Of a DNA stretch of 64,000 bases, positions 53,947-62,758 are shown one piece after another; position 1 is the first letter of the stretch; each line of letters opens with the position of its first letter. The stretch spans positions 1-64,000 of the forward strand of contig NZ_JAGMUJ010000150.1 of the NCBI RefSeq assembly GCF_019049255.1, written 5' to 3'. Made by a program: the position numbers and the translations under genes. The stretch comes from Streptomyces sp. AC558_RSS880. Lineage in GTDB: Bacteria > Actinomycetota > Actinomycetes > Streptomycetales > Streptomycetaceae. The notes beneath the pieces were generated by a model. It did not search any database and was not told the origin of the DNA. It saw nothing but the letters and a program-made list of their open reading frames with translations.

Positions 53947-55026
53947 ATGAGCAGCAAGACCTACCGCCTCGGCGTCCTCGAGGGCGACGGCATCGGCCCC
54001 GAGATCGTCCCCTCCTCCGTCGAGATCGCCACCGCCGCCGCGCAGGCCGCCGGCGTCCAGGTCGACTGGGTGACCCTGCCGCTGGGCGCCTCCGCCATCG
54101 AGACGCACGGCACCCCGGTCCCCGAGGAGACCAAGGACGCCCTCGCCGGGCTGGACGGCTGGTACCTCGGCCCGCACGACTCCGTGAGCTACCCCGAGCC
54201 GCACAAGTCCGCGCTCAACCCCTCGGGCACCCTGCGCAAGCACTTCCAGCTCTTCGCCAACATCCGCCCCGCCAAGTCCTTCCCCGGCGCGAAGGCCGTC
54301 TGCGGCAACGCCGACCTCGTCATCGTCCGCGAGAACACCGAGGGCTTCTACGCCGACCGCAACACCTTCGCCGGCACGGGCGAGTTCATGCCCACCCCGG
54401 ACACGGCGATCATGCTGGGCATCATCACCCGTGAGGCCACCGAGCGCGTCGCCCGCGTCGCCTTCGACCTGGCCCGCTCGCGCCGCAAGAAGCTCACCAT
54501 CGTCCACAAGGCCAACGTCCTCAAGCTCACCACCGGTCTGTTCCGCACGGTCTGCCAGGAAGTCGCGAAGGACTACCCGGACGTCGCCGTGGACGACTTC
54601 CACATCGACGCCATGACCGTCCACCTGGTGCGCCGCGCCCAGGACTTCGACGTCATCGTCACCGAGAACATGTTCGGCGACATCCTCTCCGACCTGGCCG
54701 GCGAGATCTCCGGCTCGCTGGGCACCGCCCCGTCCATCAACTCCTCCGCCACCACCGCCATGGCACAGGCGTCGCACGGTTCCGCCCCCGACATCGCCGG
54801 ACAGAACATCGCCAACCCGGTCGCGATGATCCTCTCCGGCGCCATGCTCTTCGAGTGGCTCGGCGCGAAGCACGGGGACGACAAGCTCGCCACCGTCGCG
54901 AAGATCATCGAGAAGGGCGTGGCCGACGCGATCGCCGCCGGCACCTCCACCCGCGACCTCGGCGGCTCCGCCTCCACCACGGAGTTCACCGCCGCCGTCA
55001 TCAAGGCCATCGGCGCCGCCCGGTAG
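53947..55026 (+). CDS. Isocitrate/isopropylmalate dehydrogenase-family protein, second locus
   Basis: 359 aa. Segments LEGDGIGPEIV, VIVRENTEGFYADR, HKANVLKLTTG, TENMFGDILSDLAGEISGSLG and HGSAPDIAGQN show the same family and layout as the protein at 44256-45335, but by eye only about half of the residues agree. Both probably oxidise a hydroxy-dicarboxylate or sugar acid. Here it would take the place that LtnD (an unrelated beta-hydroxyacid dehydrogenase) holds in L-threonate catabolism. ATG at 53947 follows GAGAGGAA. Confidence 0.88.
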   Translation: MSSKTYRLGVLEGDGIGPEIVPSSVEIATAAAQAAGVQVDWVTLPLGASAIETHGTPVPEETKDALAGLDGWYLGPHDSVSYPEPHKSALNPSGTLRKHFQLFANIRPAKSFPGAKAVCGNADLVIVRENTEGFYADRNTFAGTGEFMPTPDTAIMLGIITREATERVARVAFDLARSRRKKLTIVHKANVLKLTTGLFRTVCQEVAKDYPDVAVDDFHIDAMTVHLVRRAQDFDVIVTENMFGDILSDLAGEISGSLGTAPSINSSATTAMAQASHGSAPDIAGQNIANPVAMILSGAMLFEWLGAKHGDDKLATVAKIIEKGVADAIAAGTSTRDLGGSASTTEFTAAVIKAIGAAR

Positions 55027-55116
55027 CAGCACCCCGGTCGTCCGGGGCGGGTTCCCACGCCGCCCGCCCCGGGCCCCATGAGCCGCACACGCACAGCCCG
55101 AGGAGAGAGCCCGACC

Positions 55117-56391
55117 ATGACCCTGCGCATCGGCTGCATAGCCGACGACTTCACCGGCGGCACGGACGTCGCCGCCGCCTTCCGGCGGGCCGGCCTGCGC
55201 ACCGCCCTGGTCTTCGGCGCCCCGGACGACACCACGACCCTGCCCGCGGACTGCGACGCCGCCGTGGTCGCCCTCAAGTCACGGTCCACGCCCGTCGACG
55301 AGGCCGTCGCCGACTCCCTCACCGCCCAGCGCTGGCTGTGGGCCGAGGGCGCGGCGCAGGTCTACTTCAAGTACTGCTCCACCTTCGACTCCACGCCCCA
55401 GGGCAACATCGGCCCCGTCACCGACGCCCTCCTGGACTCCGCCGGCGGCGCCGTCACCCTGCACTGCCCCGCCTCCCCGCCCAACGGCCGCACCGTCTAC
55501 CAGGGCCACCTGTTCGTCCACGACCAGCTGCTGTCCGACTCGCCGCTGCGCCACCACCCCCTCAACCCCATGACGGACTCCGCCCTGGTGCGTCTGCTGT
55601 CCGCGCAGACCCGCCACCCGGTGGGCCTGGTCGACTGGGCCACCGTGCGGCGCGGGGTCGAGGCCGTCCGCGACGCCGTGACCGCCCACCAGCAGGCCGG
55701 CGTCCGGCACGTCGTCGCCGACGCCCTCACCGACGACGACCTCGCCGTGCTCGGCGCCGCCACCCTCGAACTGCCGGTCGCCGCCGGGGCCGCGGGCCTC
55801 GCCGAAGGACTCGGGCACGCCTACCCCGCCACCGGTCCGTCCGTCGCCGAACCGACGCCGTCCCAGGGACGGGCCGCCGTCCTGGCCGGCAGCTGCTCCG
55901 CCCGTACCCTGGAGCAGATCGCCCAGTTCTACGCCGCCGGCCTGCCCTCCCTCCACCTCGACGTCCTCGCCGCCGCCACCGGCCGCGACGTCACCGGCGA
56001 GGCACTGGCCTGGTACGACCAGCAGGACCCCGAACTGCCCGTCCTGATCTACGCCTCCGCCTCACCCGAGGAACTGTCGGCCGTACAGGCCCAGTTGGGC
56101 GTCACGGAAGCAGCCGCGCAGGTCGAGGAACTCCTCGGCACCCTCGCCTCCCACCTCGTCGAGCGCGGCGTACGCCGACTCCTCGTCGCCGGCGGGGAGA
56201 CGTCCGGCGCCGTCACCACGGCCCTCGGCGTCCGTGCGGTCCTGGTCGGCGAGGAGGCCGACCCCGGTGTGCCCTGGACTTATGCCACCACCCAGCACGG
56301 CGACCTCGCCCTCATGCTCAAGTCCGGCAACTTCGGCGCACCCGACCTGTTCACCCGCGCCCTCGCGGCCCCGGTCGAGGAGACCAAGTGA
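55117..56391 (+). CDS. Four-carbon acid sugar kinase (DUF1537, OtnK type)
   Basis: 424 aa from ATG at 55117, after GAGGAGAG. The N-terminal ADDFTGGTDVAAAFRRAG is the DUF1537 signature, and FKYCSTFDSTPQGNIGPVTD the substrate-binding part. The C-terminal nucleotide-binding half has AVLAGSCSARTLEQI, VAGGETSGAVTTALG and LMLKSGNFG. The family phosphorylates 3-oxo-tetronate, threonate or erythronate. With the aldolase that follows in overlap (GTGA) it fits the OtnK-OtnC step pair giving dihydroxyacetone phosphate. Confidence 0.93.
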   Translation: MTLRIGCIADDFTGGTDVAAAFRRAGLRTALVFGAPDDTTTLPADCDAAVVALKSRSTPVDEAVADSLTAQRWLWAEGAAQVYFKYCSTFDSTPQGNIGPVTDALLDSAGGAVTLHCPASPPNGRTVYQGHLFVHDQLLSDSPLRHHPLNPMTDSALVRLLSAQTRHPVGLVDWATVRRGVEAVRDAVTAHQQAGVRHVVADALTDDDLAVLGAATLELPVAAGAAGLAEGLGHAYPATGPSVAEPTPSQGRAAVLAGSCSARTLEQIAQFYAAGLPSLHLDVLAAATGRDVTGEALAWYDQQDPELPVLIYASASPEELSAVQAQLGVTEAAAQVEELLGTLASHLVERGVRRLLVAGGETSGAVTTALGVRAVLVGEEADPGVPWTYATTQHGDLALMLKSGNFGAPDLFTRALAAPVEETK

Positions 56392-57032
56392 CCACCTACA
56401 CCGACGAGTCGGCGGCTCGCACGCTCATCGTCCGCACCGCCCGCTCCCTTTTCACGCGCGGTCTGACCCACGGCTCCACCGGCAACCTGTCCGTCCGCCT
56501 GGCCGACGGCAGCCTGCTGCTCACGCCCACCGGCTCCAGCCTCGGCACGGTCGAGGAGACCGACCTGTCGCGCACCGACCTGCACGGCAAGCACCTCGAC
56601 GGACCCCGGCCCACCAAGGAGGCGTTCCTGCACGCCGCCTTCTACCGCGCCCGGCCCGGCGCCCACGCGGTCGTCCACCTGCACTCCACCCACGCCGCCG
56701 CCGTCTCCTGCCTCGCCGACGTGGACCCCGCCGACGCGCTACCCCCGCTCACCGCGTACTACGCCATGCGCGTGGGCACCCTCCCCCTCCTCCCCTACCA
56801 CGCCCCCGGCGACAGCGCCCTGGAACCGCTCGCCGAGCGGACGGCGCGCACCCACCACGCCGTCCTCCTCGCCAACCACGGGCCGGTCATCGCCGGCGCG
56901 TCCATGGAGCAGGCCGCCGACGCCATCGAGGAACTGGAGGAGACCGCCAAGCTGCACCTCCTCCTGCGCGGACGCACCACCCGTCCCCTCACCCCCGAGC
57001 AGGCTGCCGCACTCGCACCCCCATCCCCCTGA
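56388..57032 (+). CDS. Class II aldolase/adducin-family protein (OtnC type)
   Basis: 214 aa from GTG at 56388. HGSTGNLSVRLADGSLLLTPTG is the phosphate-binding region. The zinc ligands are in AVVHLHSTHAAA and LLANHGPVIAG, and a Glu lies in PTKEAFLHAAFY. The family cleaves or decarboxylates sugar acid phosphates; OtnC decarboxylates 3-oxo-tetronate 4-phosphate. It directly follows the kinase gene. Confidence 0.92.
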   Translation: MTTYTDESAARTLIVRTARSLFTRGLTHGSTGNLSVRLADGSLLLTPTGSSLGTVEETDLSRTDLHGKHLDGPRPTKEAFLHAAFYRARPGAHAVVHLHSTHAAAVSCLADVDPADALPPLTAYYAMRVGTLPLLPYHAPGDSALEPLAERTARTHHAVLLANHGPVIAGASMEQAADAIEELEETAKLHLLLRGRTTRPLTPEQAAALAPPSP

Positions 57033-57081
57033 CGGCCGGATGAGCCGCGAGCGCGGCAGCCACCCAGCGAAGAAGGAGCAC

Positions 57082-57573
57082 ATGATGGTCACCCCCGTCC
57101 CCACCGCCGACCTCGTCGACCGGTACGGCACCGAACTACGCGTCTGCGACCTGCAGTTCCGCCAGTTCGGCGCCCACCGCGGCTTCGCAGGACCCGTCCG
57201 CACCGTCTCCTGTCACGAGGACAACGGGCTCCTGCGCGACCTGCTGCGCACTCCCGGCGAAGGCGCCGTCCTCGTCGTCGACGGCGGCGGCTCCCTGCGC
57301 ACCGCCCTGGTCGGCGACCTCATCGCCGGCGCTGCCCAGGACAACGGCTGGGCCGGCCTCGTCCTGCACGGCGCCGTCCGCGACAGCGCCACACTCGCCG
57401 GACTCCGGCTCGGCATCAAGGCGCTGGGCACCATCCCGCGCAAGAGCGCCAAGGACTCCGCCGGAGCCGTCGACGTCCCCCTCACCTTCGGCGGCGTCAC
57501 CTTCCGCCCCGGCGACATCCTGCACGCCGACGACGACGGCATCGCCCTCCTCCCCGAAGGCACGGTGAGCTGA
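57082..57573 (+). CDS. RraA-like protein (HMG/CHA aldolase or oxaloacetate decarboxylase family)
   Basis: 163 aa. ATG at 57082 or at 57085; the second lies better spaced after AAGGAG. Family segments are TADLVDRYGTELRVCD, FGAHRGFAGPVRTVSCHEDN, VVDGGGSLRTALVGDLIAGAA, VLHGAVRDSATLA and PGDILHADDDGIALLP. Proteins of this fold either inhibit RNase E (true RraA) or act as metal-dependent aldolases or oxaloacetate decarboxylases. Operon context favours a carboxylic-acid enzyme, but the sequence alone does not separate them, and the Arg and Asp of the aldolase site (RDSATLA) are compatible with either. Confidence 0.85.
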   Translation: MMVTPVPTADLVDRYGTELRVCDLQFRQFGAHRGFAGPVRTVSCHEDNGLLRDLLRTPGEGAVLVVDGGGSLRTALVGDLIAGAAQDNGWAGLVLHGAVRDSATLAGLRLGIKALGTIPRKSAKDSAGAVDVPLTFGGVTFRPGDILHADDDGIALLPEGTVS

Positions 57574-57576
57574 CCC

Positions 57577-58719
57577 GTGGTTCTCAAGACCTTCGGGTGG
57601 TCGTTCGCGGTCACCGCGCTCGGCCTGGTGGCCGCGATCTTCTACGGGGGGTGGGCCGCCTTCGGTGTCGTGGCGATCCTGTCCGTCCTGGAGATCTCGC
57701 TGTCCTTCGACAACGCGGTGGTCAACGCCGGGATCCTGAAGAAGATGAATGCCTTCTGGCAGAAGATCTTCCTCACCATCGGCATCCTGATCGCCGTCTT
57801 CGGCATGCGCCTGGTCTTCCCGGTCGTCATCGTCGCCGTCAGCGCGTCCCTCGGCCCGATCGAGGCCGTCGACCTCGCCCTCACCGACAAGGACCGCTAC
57901 CAGGAGCTGGTGACCGACGCGCATCCGTCGATCGCCGCCTTCGGTGGCATGTTCCTCCTGATGATCTTCCTCGACTTCATCTTCGAGGACCGGGAGATCA
58001 AGTGGCTGGGCTGGCTGGAGCGCCCGCTGGCCAAGCTGGGCAAGGTCGACATGCTGTCGGTCTGCATCGCCCTGATCGTGCTGCTGGTCTCCGCGATCAC
58101 CTTCGGTGCCCACGCCCACCAGCACGGCGGCACCCACGCCGACAAGGCGGAGACGGTCCTGCTCTCCGGCATCGCCGGTCTGATCACCTATCTGGTCGTC
58201 GGCGGCCTCTCCGGCTTCTTCGAGGACAAGCTCGAGGAAGAGGAGGAACGCGAGCACGAGGCCGAGGAGCAGGCCGAGCGAGCGGGCAAGCCCAAGTCGG
58301 CCGTCAAGCTGGCCGGCAAGGCCGCGTTCTTCATGTTCCTCTACCTGGAGGTCCTGGACGCGTCGTTCTCCTTCGACGGCGTCATCGGCGCCTTCGCCAT
58401 CACCAACGACATCGTCCTGATGGCCCTCGGCCTCGGCATCGGCGCCATGTACGTCCGGTCGCTGACCGTGTACCTGGTCCGTGAGGGCACCCTGGACGAC
58501 TACGTCTACCTGGAGCACGGCGCCCACTACGCGATCGGCGCCCTGGCGATCGTCCTCCTGGTCACCATCCAGTACGAGATCAACGAGTTCGTCACCGGCA
58601 TGATCGGTGTCGTCCTCATCGGCGCCTCCTTCTGGTCCTCCGTGCGCCGCAACAAGCGGCTCGCCGCGGCCGGGGGAGAAGGCGGCAAGGAGAAGGCGGA
58701 GGTCTCCTCCGGGGTGTGA
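57577..58719 (+). CDS. DUF475 / TerC-superfamily integral membrane protein
   Basis: 380 aa from GTG at 57577, three bases after the RraA-like stop, so translational coupling is likely. Two halves of membrane helices surround a charged cytoplasmic loop (DKLEEEEEREHEAEEQAE). Each half carries an acidic motif, LEISLSFDNAVVNAG and LEVLDASFSFDGVIGAF, characteristic of TerC-like proteins linked to metal (Mn2+) export or stress. Its link to the sugar-acid operon is not clear; Mn2+ or Mg2+ supply for the dehydrogenase and aldolase is only a guess. Confidence 0.9.
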   Translation: MVLKTFGWSFAVTALGLVAAIFYGGWAAFGVVAILSVLEISLSFDNAVVNAGILKKMNAFWQKIFLTIGILIAVFGMRLVFPVVIVAVSASLGPIEAVDLALTDKDRYQELVTDAHPSIAAFGGMFLLMIFLDFIFEDREIKWLGWLERPLAKLGKVDMLSVCIALIVLLVSAITFGAHAHQHGGTHADKAETVLLSGIAGLITYLVVGGLSGFFEDKLEEEEEREHEAEEQAERAGKPKSAVKLAGKAAFFMFLYLEVLDASFSFDGVIGAFAITNDIVLMALGLGIGAMYVRSLTVYLVREGTLDDYVYLEHGAHYAIGALAIVLLVTIQYEINEFVTGMIGVVLIGASFWSSVRRNKRLAAAGGEGGKEKAEVSSGV

Positions 58720-58743
58720 AACCCTTCCGTTCCCGGGCCGGGT

Positions 58744-59000
58744 TCACCCCAGGCGCGTCAGGGCGGGTGGTGCGGGCACCGGGGGTGCACCGTAGGCGTA
58801 CACCGGCTGCCTGCCAGGGATCGGGCCGAGGTAGGTATGGCCGGTCATGGGGCACCAGGCGGGCAGATCGAGCGGTACGACGAGGCCGGTGGCGATGACG
58901 TGGACGACGGTGCCGGGTGGCGTCGTCGATCTGCTTGCGCAGGCGCAGCAGGATGGTGACGCGGAGCAGGCGGTGCCCTCGACAGACAGGTCTGCCTCGG
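58744..59000 (-). pseudogene. TusA-family sulfur carrier, frameshifted
   Basis: The C-terminal half reads PGTVVHVIATG, then PLDLPAWCPMTGHTYLG, the end of a TusA-like protein. Upstream on the same strand, another frame gives RVTILLRLRKQIDDA, the expected preceding helix. One frame change between them breaks the gene. The stop is at 58744. Confidence 0.65.
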
Positions 59001-59109
59001 CCAGCGGCGACGCCGGTGTCACCGTCCGTCCGGGACCGGAGCGTTCGCGAGGGCTGTGGCGGCCCGTCTACGCCGCGGGAGGTGGCCAGCCGACGCTGCC
59101 TTACTGATC

Positions 59110-59790
59110 GTTTCAGAATGAGTTGAGGCCCAGGTCTTGCGTTCGGTGATCATGGGCGGCAGGGTCACCCGCGTGCGTGCTGATCTTGTTCCTGACACCC
59201 TGTGGGAGCGGGTGGCCCCGCTGTTGCCGCCCGCTCCCGAACGGCGCCGACGGTGTCCCGGGCGATTGCGTATTCCCGACCGCGTGGCTCTCGCCGGCGT
59301 CATGTACGTGCTGCGGACCGGTGTCGCGTGGCGCGATGTCCCTCGCGGAGACGGTGGGTTGTTCCGGAGTGACGGCCTGGCGCCGACTGCGGGACTGGAC
59401 CGAGGCTGGCGTCTGGCCACGTCTGCACGCCGCCCTGCTGACAGAACTGCCCCGCGCGGGCTCGTTGAACCTTGACGACTGCTCCGTGGACGGATCGCAC
59501 GTCCGTGCTCTCAAAGGGGGACCATGTTGGACCGTCGCCGGTCGACCGGGGTCGGCCGGGCTCCAGGCACCATCTCCTCGTTGATCGCCGCGGCACTCCG
59601 CTCACCGTCTCGCTGACCGGCGCTAATCGGCACGATGTCACCCAGTTGCTCCCTCTACTCGACGCTGTCCCCCGCATTCGAGGAATGCGAGGCCGGCCAC
59701 GGGGCAAGCCGAAGCGGTTGTTTGCCGACCGCGGCTACGACTTCGACAAGTACCGTCGCCTGCTGTGAAAGCGCGGCATCAAGGCTCTGG
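59110..59790 (+). mobile_element. IS5-family insertion sequence, broken and 3'-truncated
   Basis: The transposase reads in three frames. From about 59152 DLVPDTLWERVAPLLPPAPE to TGVAWRDVP; then in another frame ETVGCSGVTAWRRLRDWTEAG and DGSHVRALKGG; then in a third SPVDRGRPGSRHHLLVD, GANRHDVTQLLPLLDAV and ADRGYDFDKYRRLL. A TGA at 59766 stands where family members have Trp. The last catalytic Glu and the right end are missing; sequence after about 59790 belongs to an antisense DUF3500 gene. Confidence 0.8.
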
Positions 59791-59794
59791 GTGG

Positions 59795-60426
59795 CACAGT
59801 AGGCGCCAGCGAGAGGGCCGGGTCCCTGACAGTCGACCTCGACCCAGACGACGGGGCTGTGCACACGGACGTAAAAGGCCGAGTCGTCGGCAATACCGCC
59901 GGCCCAGGTGACGCAGGTGTCGTCGAGGTGCCGGCAGACCTCCGCCATCCTTGCCCTGGCGACATCGGCTTTGGCGCGGCCGACGAACACCTCGACGATG
60001 GCGAGAAGACTCTTCTTCTGGACGGTGGTGGCCTGTTTCCGCGCAGGCCCTCGTACGTCTGCACCGCATTGTCGAAGAACGCCCCCGCCTTCATCGACTC
60101 GTTCGACTTGGTCGAGGAGCCGCTGAGCAGGGGTGAGGGAGTTGATGAAGGCCGGGCTCGCGACGACCTCCTCGTGGCAGACGGTGACCGTCTCGCCCAT
60201 CGACCTTCATGGAGGTCGCTTCCGAGCCCCAGAAGCAGGGGCTCATGACGACCTGGTCACCCACGACGTAGTAGATGACCAGATGGTGCCCGTCGAACTG
60301 GAACCCCCAGGATTCCGTGGCGGACAGGGTGCCCATCACGGCCCGGTATTGATCTGTCCCGCATCGGACTGGCGCCAGCCCGCGCGGAGTGCTTCCCGGA
60401 GCCCCAGGACTACGAAGGGACGCCAC
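59795..60426 (-). pseudogene. DUF3500-family protein, frameshifted and cut by IS5
   Basis: Minus-strand pieces in different frames fit one DUF3500 protein: MGTLSATESWGFQFDGHHLV, VGDQVVMSPCFWGSEAT, then INSLTPAQRLLDQV, AFFDNAVQTYEGLR and LAIVEVFVGRAKADVARARM, and finally FYVRVHSPVVWVEVD. At least three frame changes occur, and the C-terminus is lost at the IS5 border near 59795. Function of the family is unknown. Confidence 0.7.
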
Positions 60427-60508
60427 CGCCAGCGCCTACAAGTCCGGCGCTAGCAGGACGGGACTTCGGGCAACAGGGCGGGCACAGCGTGAGTCACCTA
60501 CGGTTCGA

Positions 60509-60547
60509 TTGACACGTTCGCGTCTCACGTGGGATATCGTTGACTCA
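60509..60547 (+). promoter_or_regulatory. Sigma-70-like promoter for a (near-)leaderless transcript
   Basis: TTGACA (60509-60514), 18 bases, GATATC (60533-60538), then ATG at 60547, nine bases beyond the -10. Transcription should start at or within two bases of the ATG. Leaderless starts are common in actinobacteria. Confidence 0.45.
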
Positions 60548-60759
60548 TGGGCAGTGAGTCGGAACACGTACCGCGGAATCACCGACCTCCTCACTCCCAC
60601 TACCGCACCTGCGGAACGTGTCGCCCGGGGCCCTGCCGCCCACCTGGCAGAACTCGCATCAACGGTGAGTGCAAGGCGAACCCGGAGCCGTCAACGCCCG
60701 CGGATAACAGCCGCGCCCAGCGCCCTGCTTACAGTCGCTTGCCGAGGGGAAGATCATGA
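60547..60759 (+). CDS. Small Cys-containing ORF coupled to the P450-like gene, unknown function
   Basis: 70 codons. No recognised family. It contains HYRTCGTCRPGPCRPPGRTR, a CxxC-x4-C stretch rich in Arg and Pro. There is no Shine-Dalgarno site, but a promoter is placed for a leaderless message, and the TGA overlaps the ATG of the P450-like gene (ATGA). Whether the peptide itself works or only delivers ribosomes cannot be told. Confidence 0.4.
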   Translation: MGSESEHVPRNHRPPHSHYRTCGTCRPGPCRPPGRTRINGECKANPEPSTPADNSRAQRPAYSRLPRGRS

Positions 60760-62126
60760 GCCACCGCCCCAAAGACATCGAGTCGTCCTGCGCCGGCACG
60801 TACGGCCTGCACAGCATGCGGACGAGGCTTCTTGCCCGCACCGGTGACCCTGTCGGCAAACTCATCGCGCCGGACTTCCGGGGGGACGCCTACGCGTTGT
60901 ACGAGCAGATGCGCGCTCAGGGGCCGGCCCATCGCAGCCGTACAGGACTGCTCGCCGTCGTCTCGTACGACAGCTGTCACCAGGTTCTCCAAGATCCACG
61001 TTTCTCGACATGCGAGTCACTCACCCGCTCCGTACATACGTGCGCGCTCACGCGTCCGGCGCCGACTCGCGCTGAGGGGTGCTGCTCAGGGCCGACACGA
61101 TTCGAAAAGGCGTACTCAATCGCCGCATCGCTGCTGCACCCGGCTCTGCATCGGTCCGCCACCCGAATCGACACCGTCGCTCACGACCTGCTTCGCCAGC
61201 GGGCTGATGCCGGCTCCATAGATCTTGTGGACGACTTCGCCTTCCCACTGGTTGTCGCGTGTCTCAGTGAAGTGCTGGGCATTCCGTCAGCCGACTCGGC
61301 ATACTTTGCTGATATTTGCGACGTCATCGGCCGACCCGTCGACGAGACGCTTTCGGAAGCCCAGGCGGAAGCAGTCCACGATGCGCACGAGGATCTGGCA
61401 GCCCTCGCCATCCGATTGGAACGTGAGCGGCGAGGAAGTCCTGGAGGCGACCTCATCAGTCGGCTCACCGCTTCCCGTGGCGGAGATGAGACAGGTAATG
61501 ACCTCTCCGCACTGATCGATCACATACAACGGCGTGGCCGTCAGGACACACCAGCGACGAGTCTGGGAGGCTCAGGCATGGCCTCTGACAAGTTGAGCCT
61601 GGAAGAGATCGCCGCAGTCTGTAGGACCCTGATCGCCTCCGGCCTGGAGACCGCGGTCTGTCTGATCGGCAACGCGGTGGCCGCACTCGCGGCCCGTCCT
61701 GACCAATGGCAGACGCTCAGAACAGCACCGACCCTCGCGGCCAAGGCGGTCGAAGAGACCCTGCGCTTCAATCCTCCGCACCAGTTCGTCCTGCGTATCG
61801 CCTCCGAGCAGGTTGAGGTGGCAGGTCACCCCCTGCCCCCGCGCAGCGGCGTTCTGATTGCGCTCGCTGCGGCCCACCGCGATGGCCACCAATTCCCCGA
61901 CCCTGACCGCTTCGACCTCGCACGGAGTACCCAGCCCAGTCACCTCATTGCCGACGGTGCCATGAGGCTTGAGAACTCCTTGGCGCAACTGGCAGGAGAG
62001 ATCGCCCTCAGGACCCTAGCCGGCCGCTTGCCGCAACTGCGACCGGTGGGGCGGGCGGTCCGCCGGCCTGGCGGAGCAATCAGCGGCTTCACCCATCTGC
62101 CGTTCCATGCGTCTGCAACTCCATAA
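60756..62126 (+). CDS. P450-like protein lacking the heme cysteine
   Basis: 456 aa and uninterrupted. The P450 fold is clear: the I-helix region reads ASGLETAVCLIGNAV (normally AGxETT), the K-helix VEETLRFNPP keeps ExxR, and the meander DPDRFDLARS is present. The heme loop FGxGxHxCxG is replaced by LIADGAMRLEN (397-407); aligning the following LAQLAGEIAL places Arg404 at the Cys position. Thiolate-ligated heme is therefore impossible. P450 relatives without the Cys, such as EryCII and DesVIII, serve as activators of glycosyltransferases. No partner glycosyltransferase lies next to it here. The surrounding DNA is full of pseudogenes, so early decay is the alternative. GC content looks lower than in the first 58 kb. 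Confidence 0.8.
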   Translation: MSHRPKDIESSCAGTYGLHSMRTRLLARTGDPVGKLIAPDFRGDAYALYEQMRAQGPAHRSRTGLLAVVSYDSCHQVLQDPRFSTCESLTRSVHTCALTRPAPTRAEGCCSGPTRFEKAYSIAASLLHPALHRSATRIDTVAHDLLRQRADAGSIDLVDDFAFPLVVACLSEVLGIPSADSAYFADICDVIGRPVDETLSEAQAEAVHDAHEDLAALAIRLERERRGSPGGDLISRLTASRGGDETGNDLSALIDHIQRRGRQDTPATSLGGSGMASDKLSLEEIAAVCRTLIASGLETAVCLIGNAVAALAARPDQWQTLRTAPTLAAKAVEETLRFNPPHQFVLRIASEQVEVAGHPLPPRSGVLIALAAAHRDGHQFPDPDRFDLARSTQPSHLIADGAMRLENSLAQLAGEIALRTLAGRLPQLRPVGRAVRRPGGAISGFTHLPFHASATP

Positions 62127-62278
62127 AAGTCCCCTTTCGGATTCGGTATAGAGAATCGGACGTTCCTCGCCGCCTTCACCGCAGAAGAAGTACACGCCCC
62201 GGGCCCCGTCGCCGAGCGAAGATCATTTGACGTCAACTCTTAGCGCCGCCGCGCTACCGACGCGCCTAGGGACAGAGC

Positions 62279-62690
62279 GTGGAATTCGTCGAACCGTCGC
62301 AGGTCCGCTACTGCGAGGCGGACCGGTAGGGCGTGGTCTTCAACGCCCGGTACCTCGTCTGGTTCGACGAGATCCTGTCCGCTTTCCTGCAGCACCGAGG
62401 CCCAAGTAGTACCGAGATGGCAGACCACGGCATCGACTTCCAACTCGTCCGCTCCGAGATCGACTGACGGTCCGGGTCCGGGTGCGGTGCGGTGCGGTGC
62501 GGTGACGACATCACGATCGCCGTGGAGCCGCCCGCCTGGGGAGCACGAGTTTTTCGAGGTGTGCTTCAGCCGGCTACGCGCGACCGAAGTGACCTGCGGG
62601 GCAGGCATCGTCTACGTGTCGGCGCGCAGGGACGGCGTGGGCGAGGTGCCCCGTGCCGCCACTGCTCCGCACAGCTCTGACCTGGGCGGG
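62279..62690 (+). pseudogene. Hotdog acyl-CoA thioesterase, nonsense and frameshift mutations
   Basis: From GTG at 62279 the frame reads PSQVRYCEADR, a TAG at 62327 where Gln is expected, then GVVFNARYLVWFDEILSAF and DHGIDFQLVRSEID with a second stop. The rest (DDITIAVEPPAWG; FFEVCFSRLRATEVTCGAG; IVYVSARRDG) lies in two other frames. Together it is one 4-HBT-type thioesterase. Confidence 0.7.
62481..62500 (+). repeat. Pentanucleotide array (GGTGC)4
   Basis: Four perfect GGTGC units followed by GGTGA, inside the thioesterase pseudogene at the point where the frame changes. Slippage at a five-base repeat can cause such a shift. Confidence 0.8.
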
Positions 62691-62758
62691 AGTAATACGT
62701 GTCCGACGGATCATGCTGCGATCGGAACGGTGAAGCAGGTCATCACTACGATCGTGAG

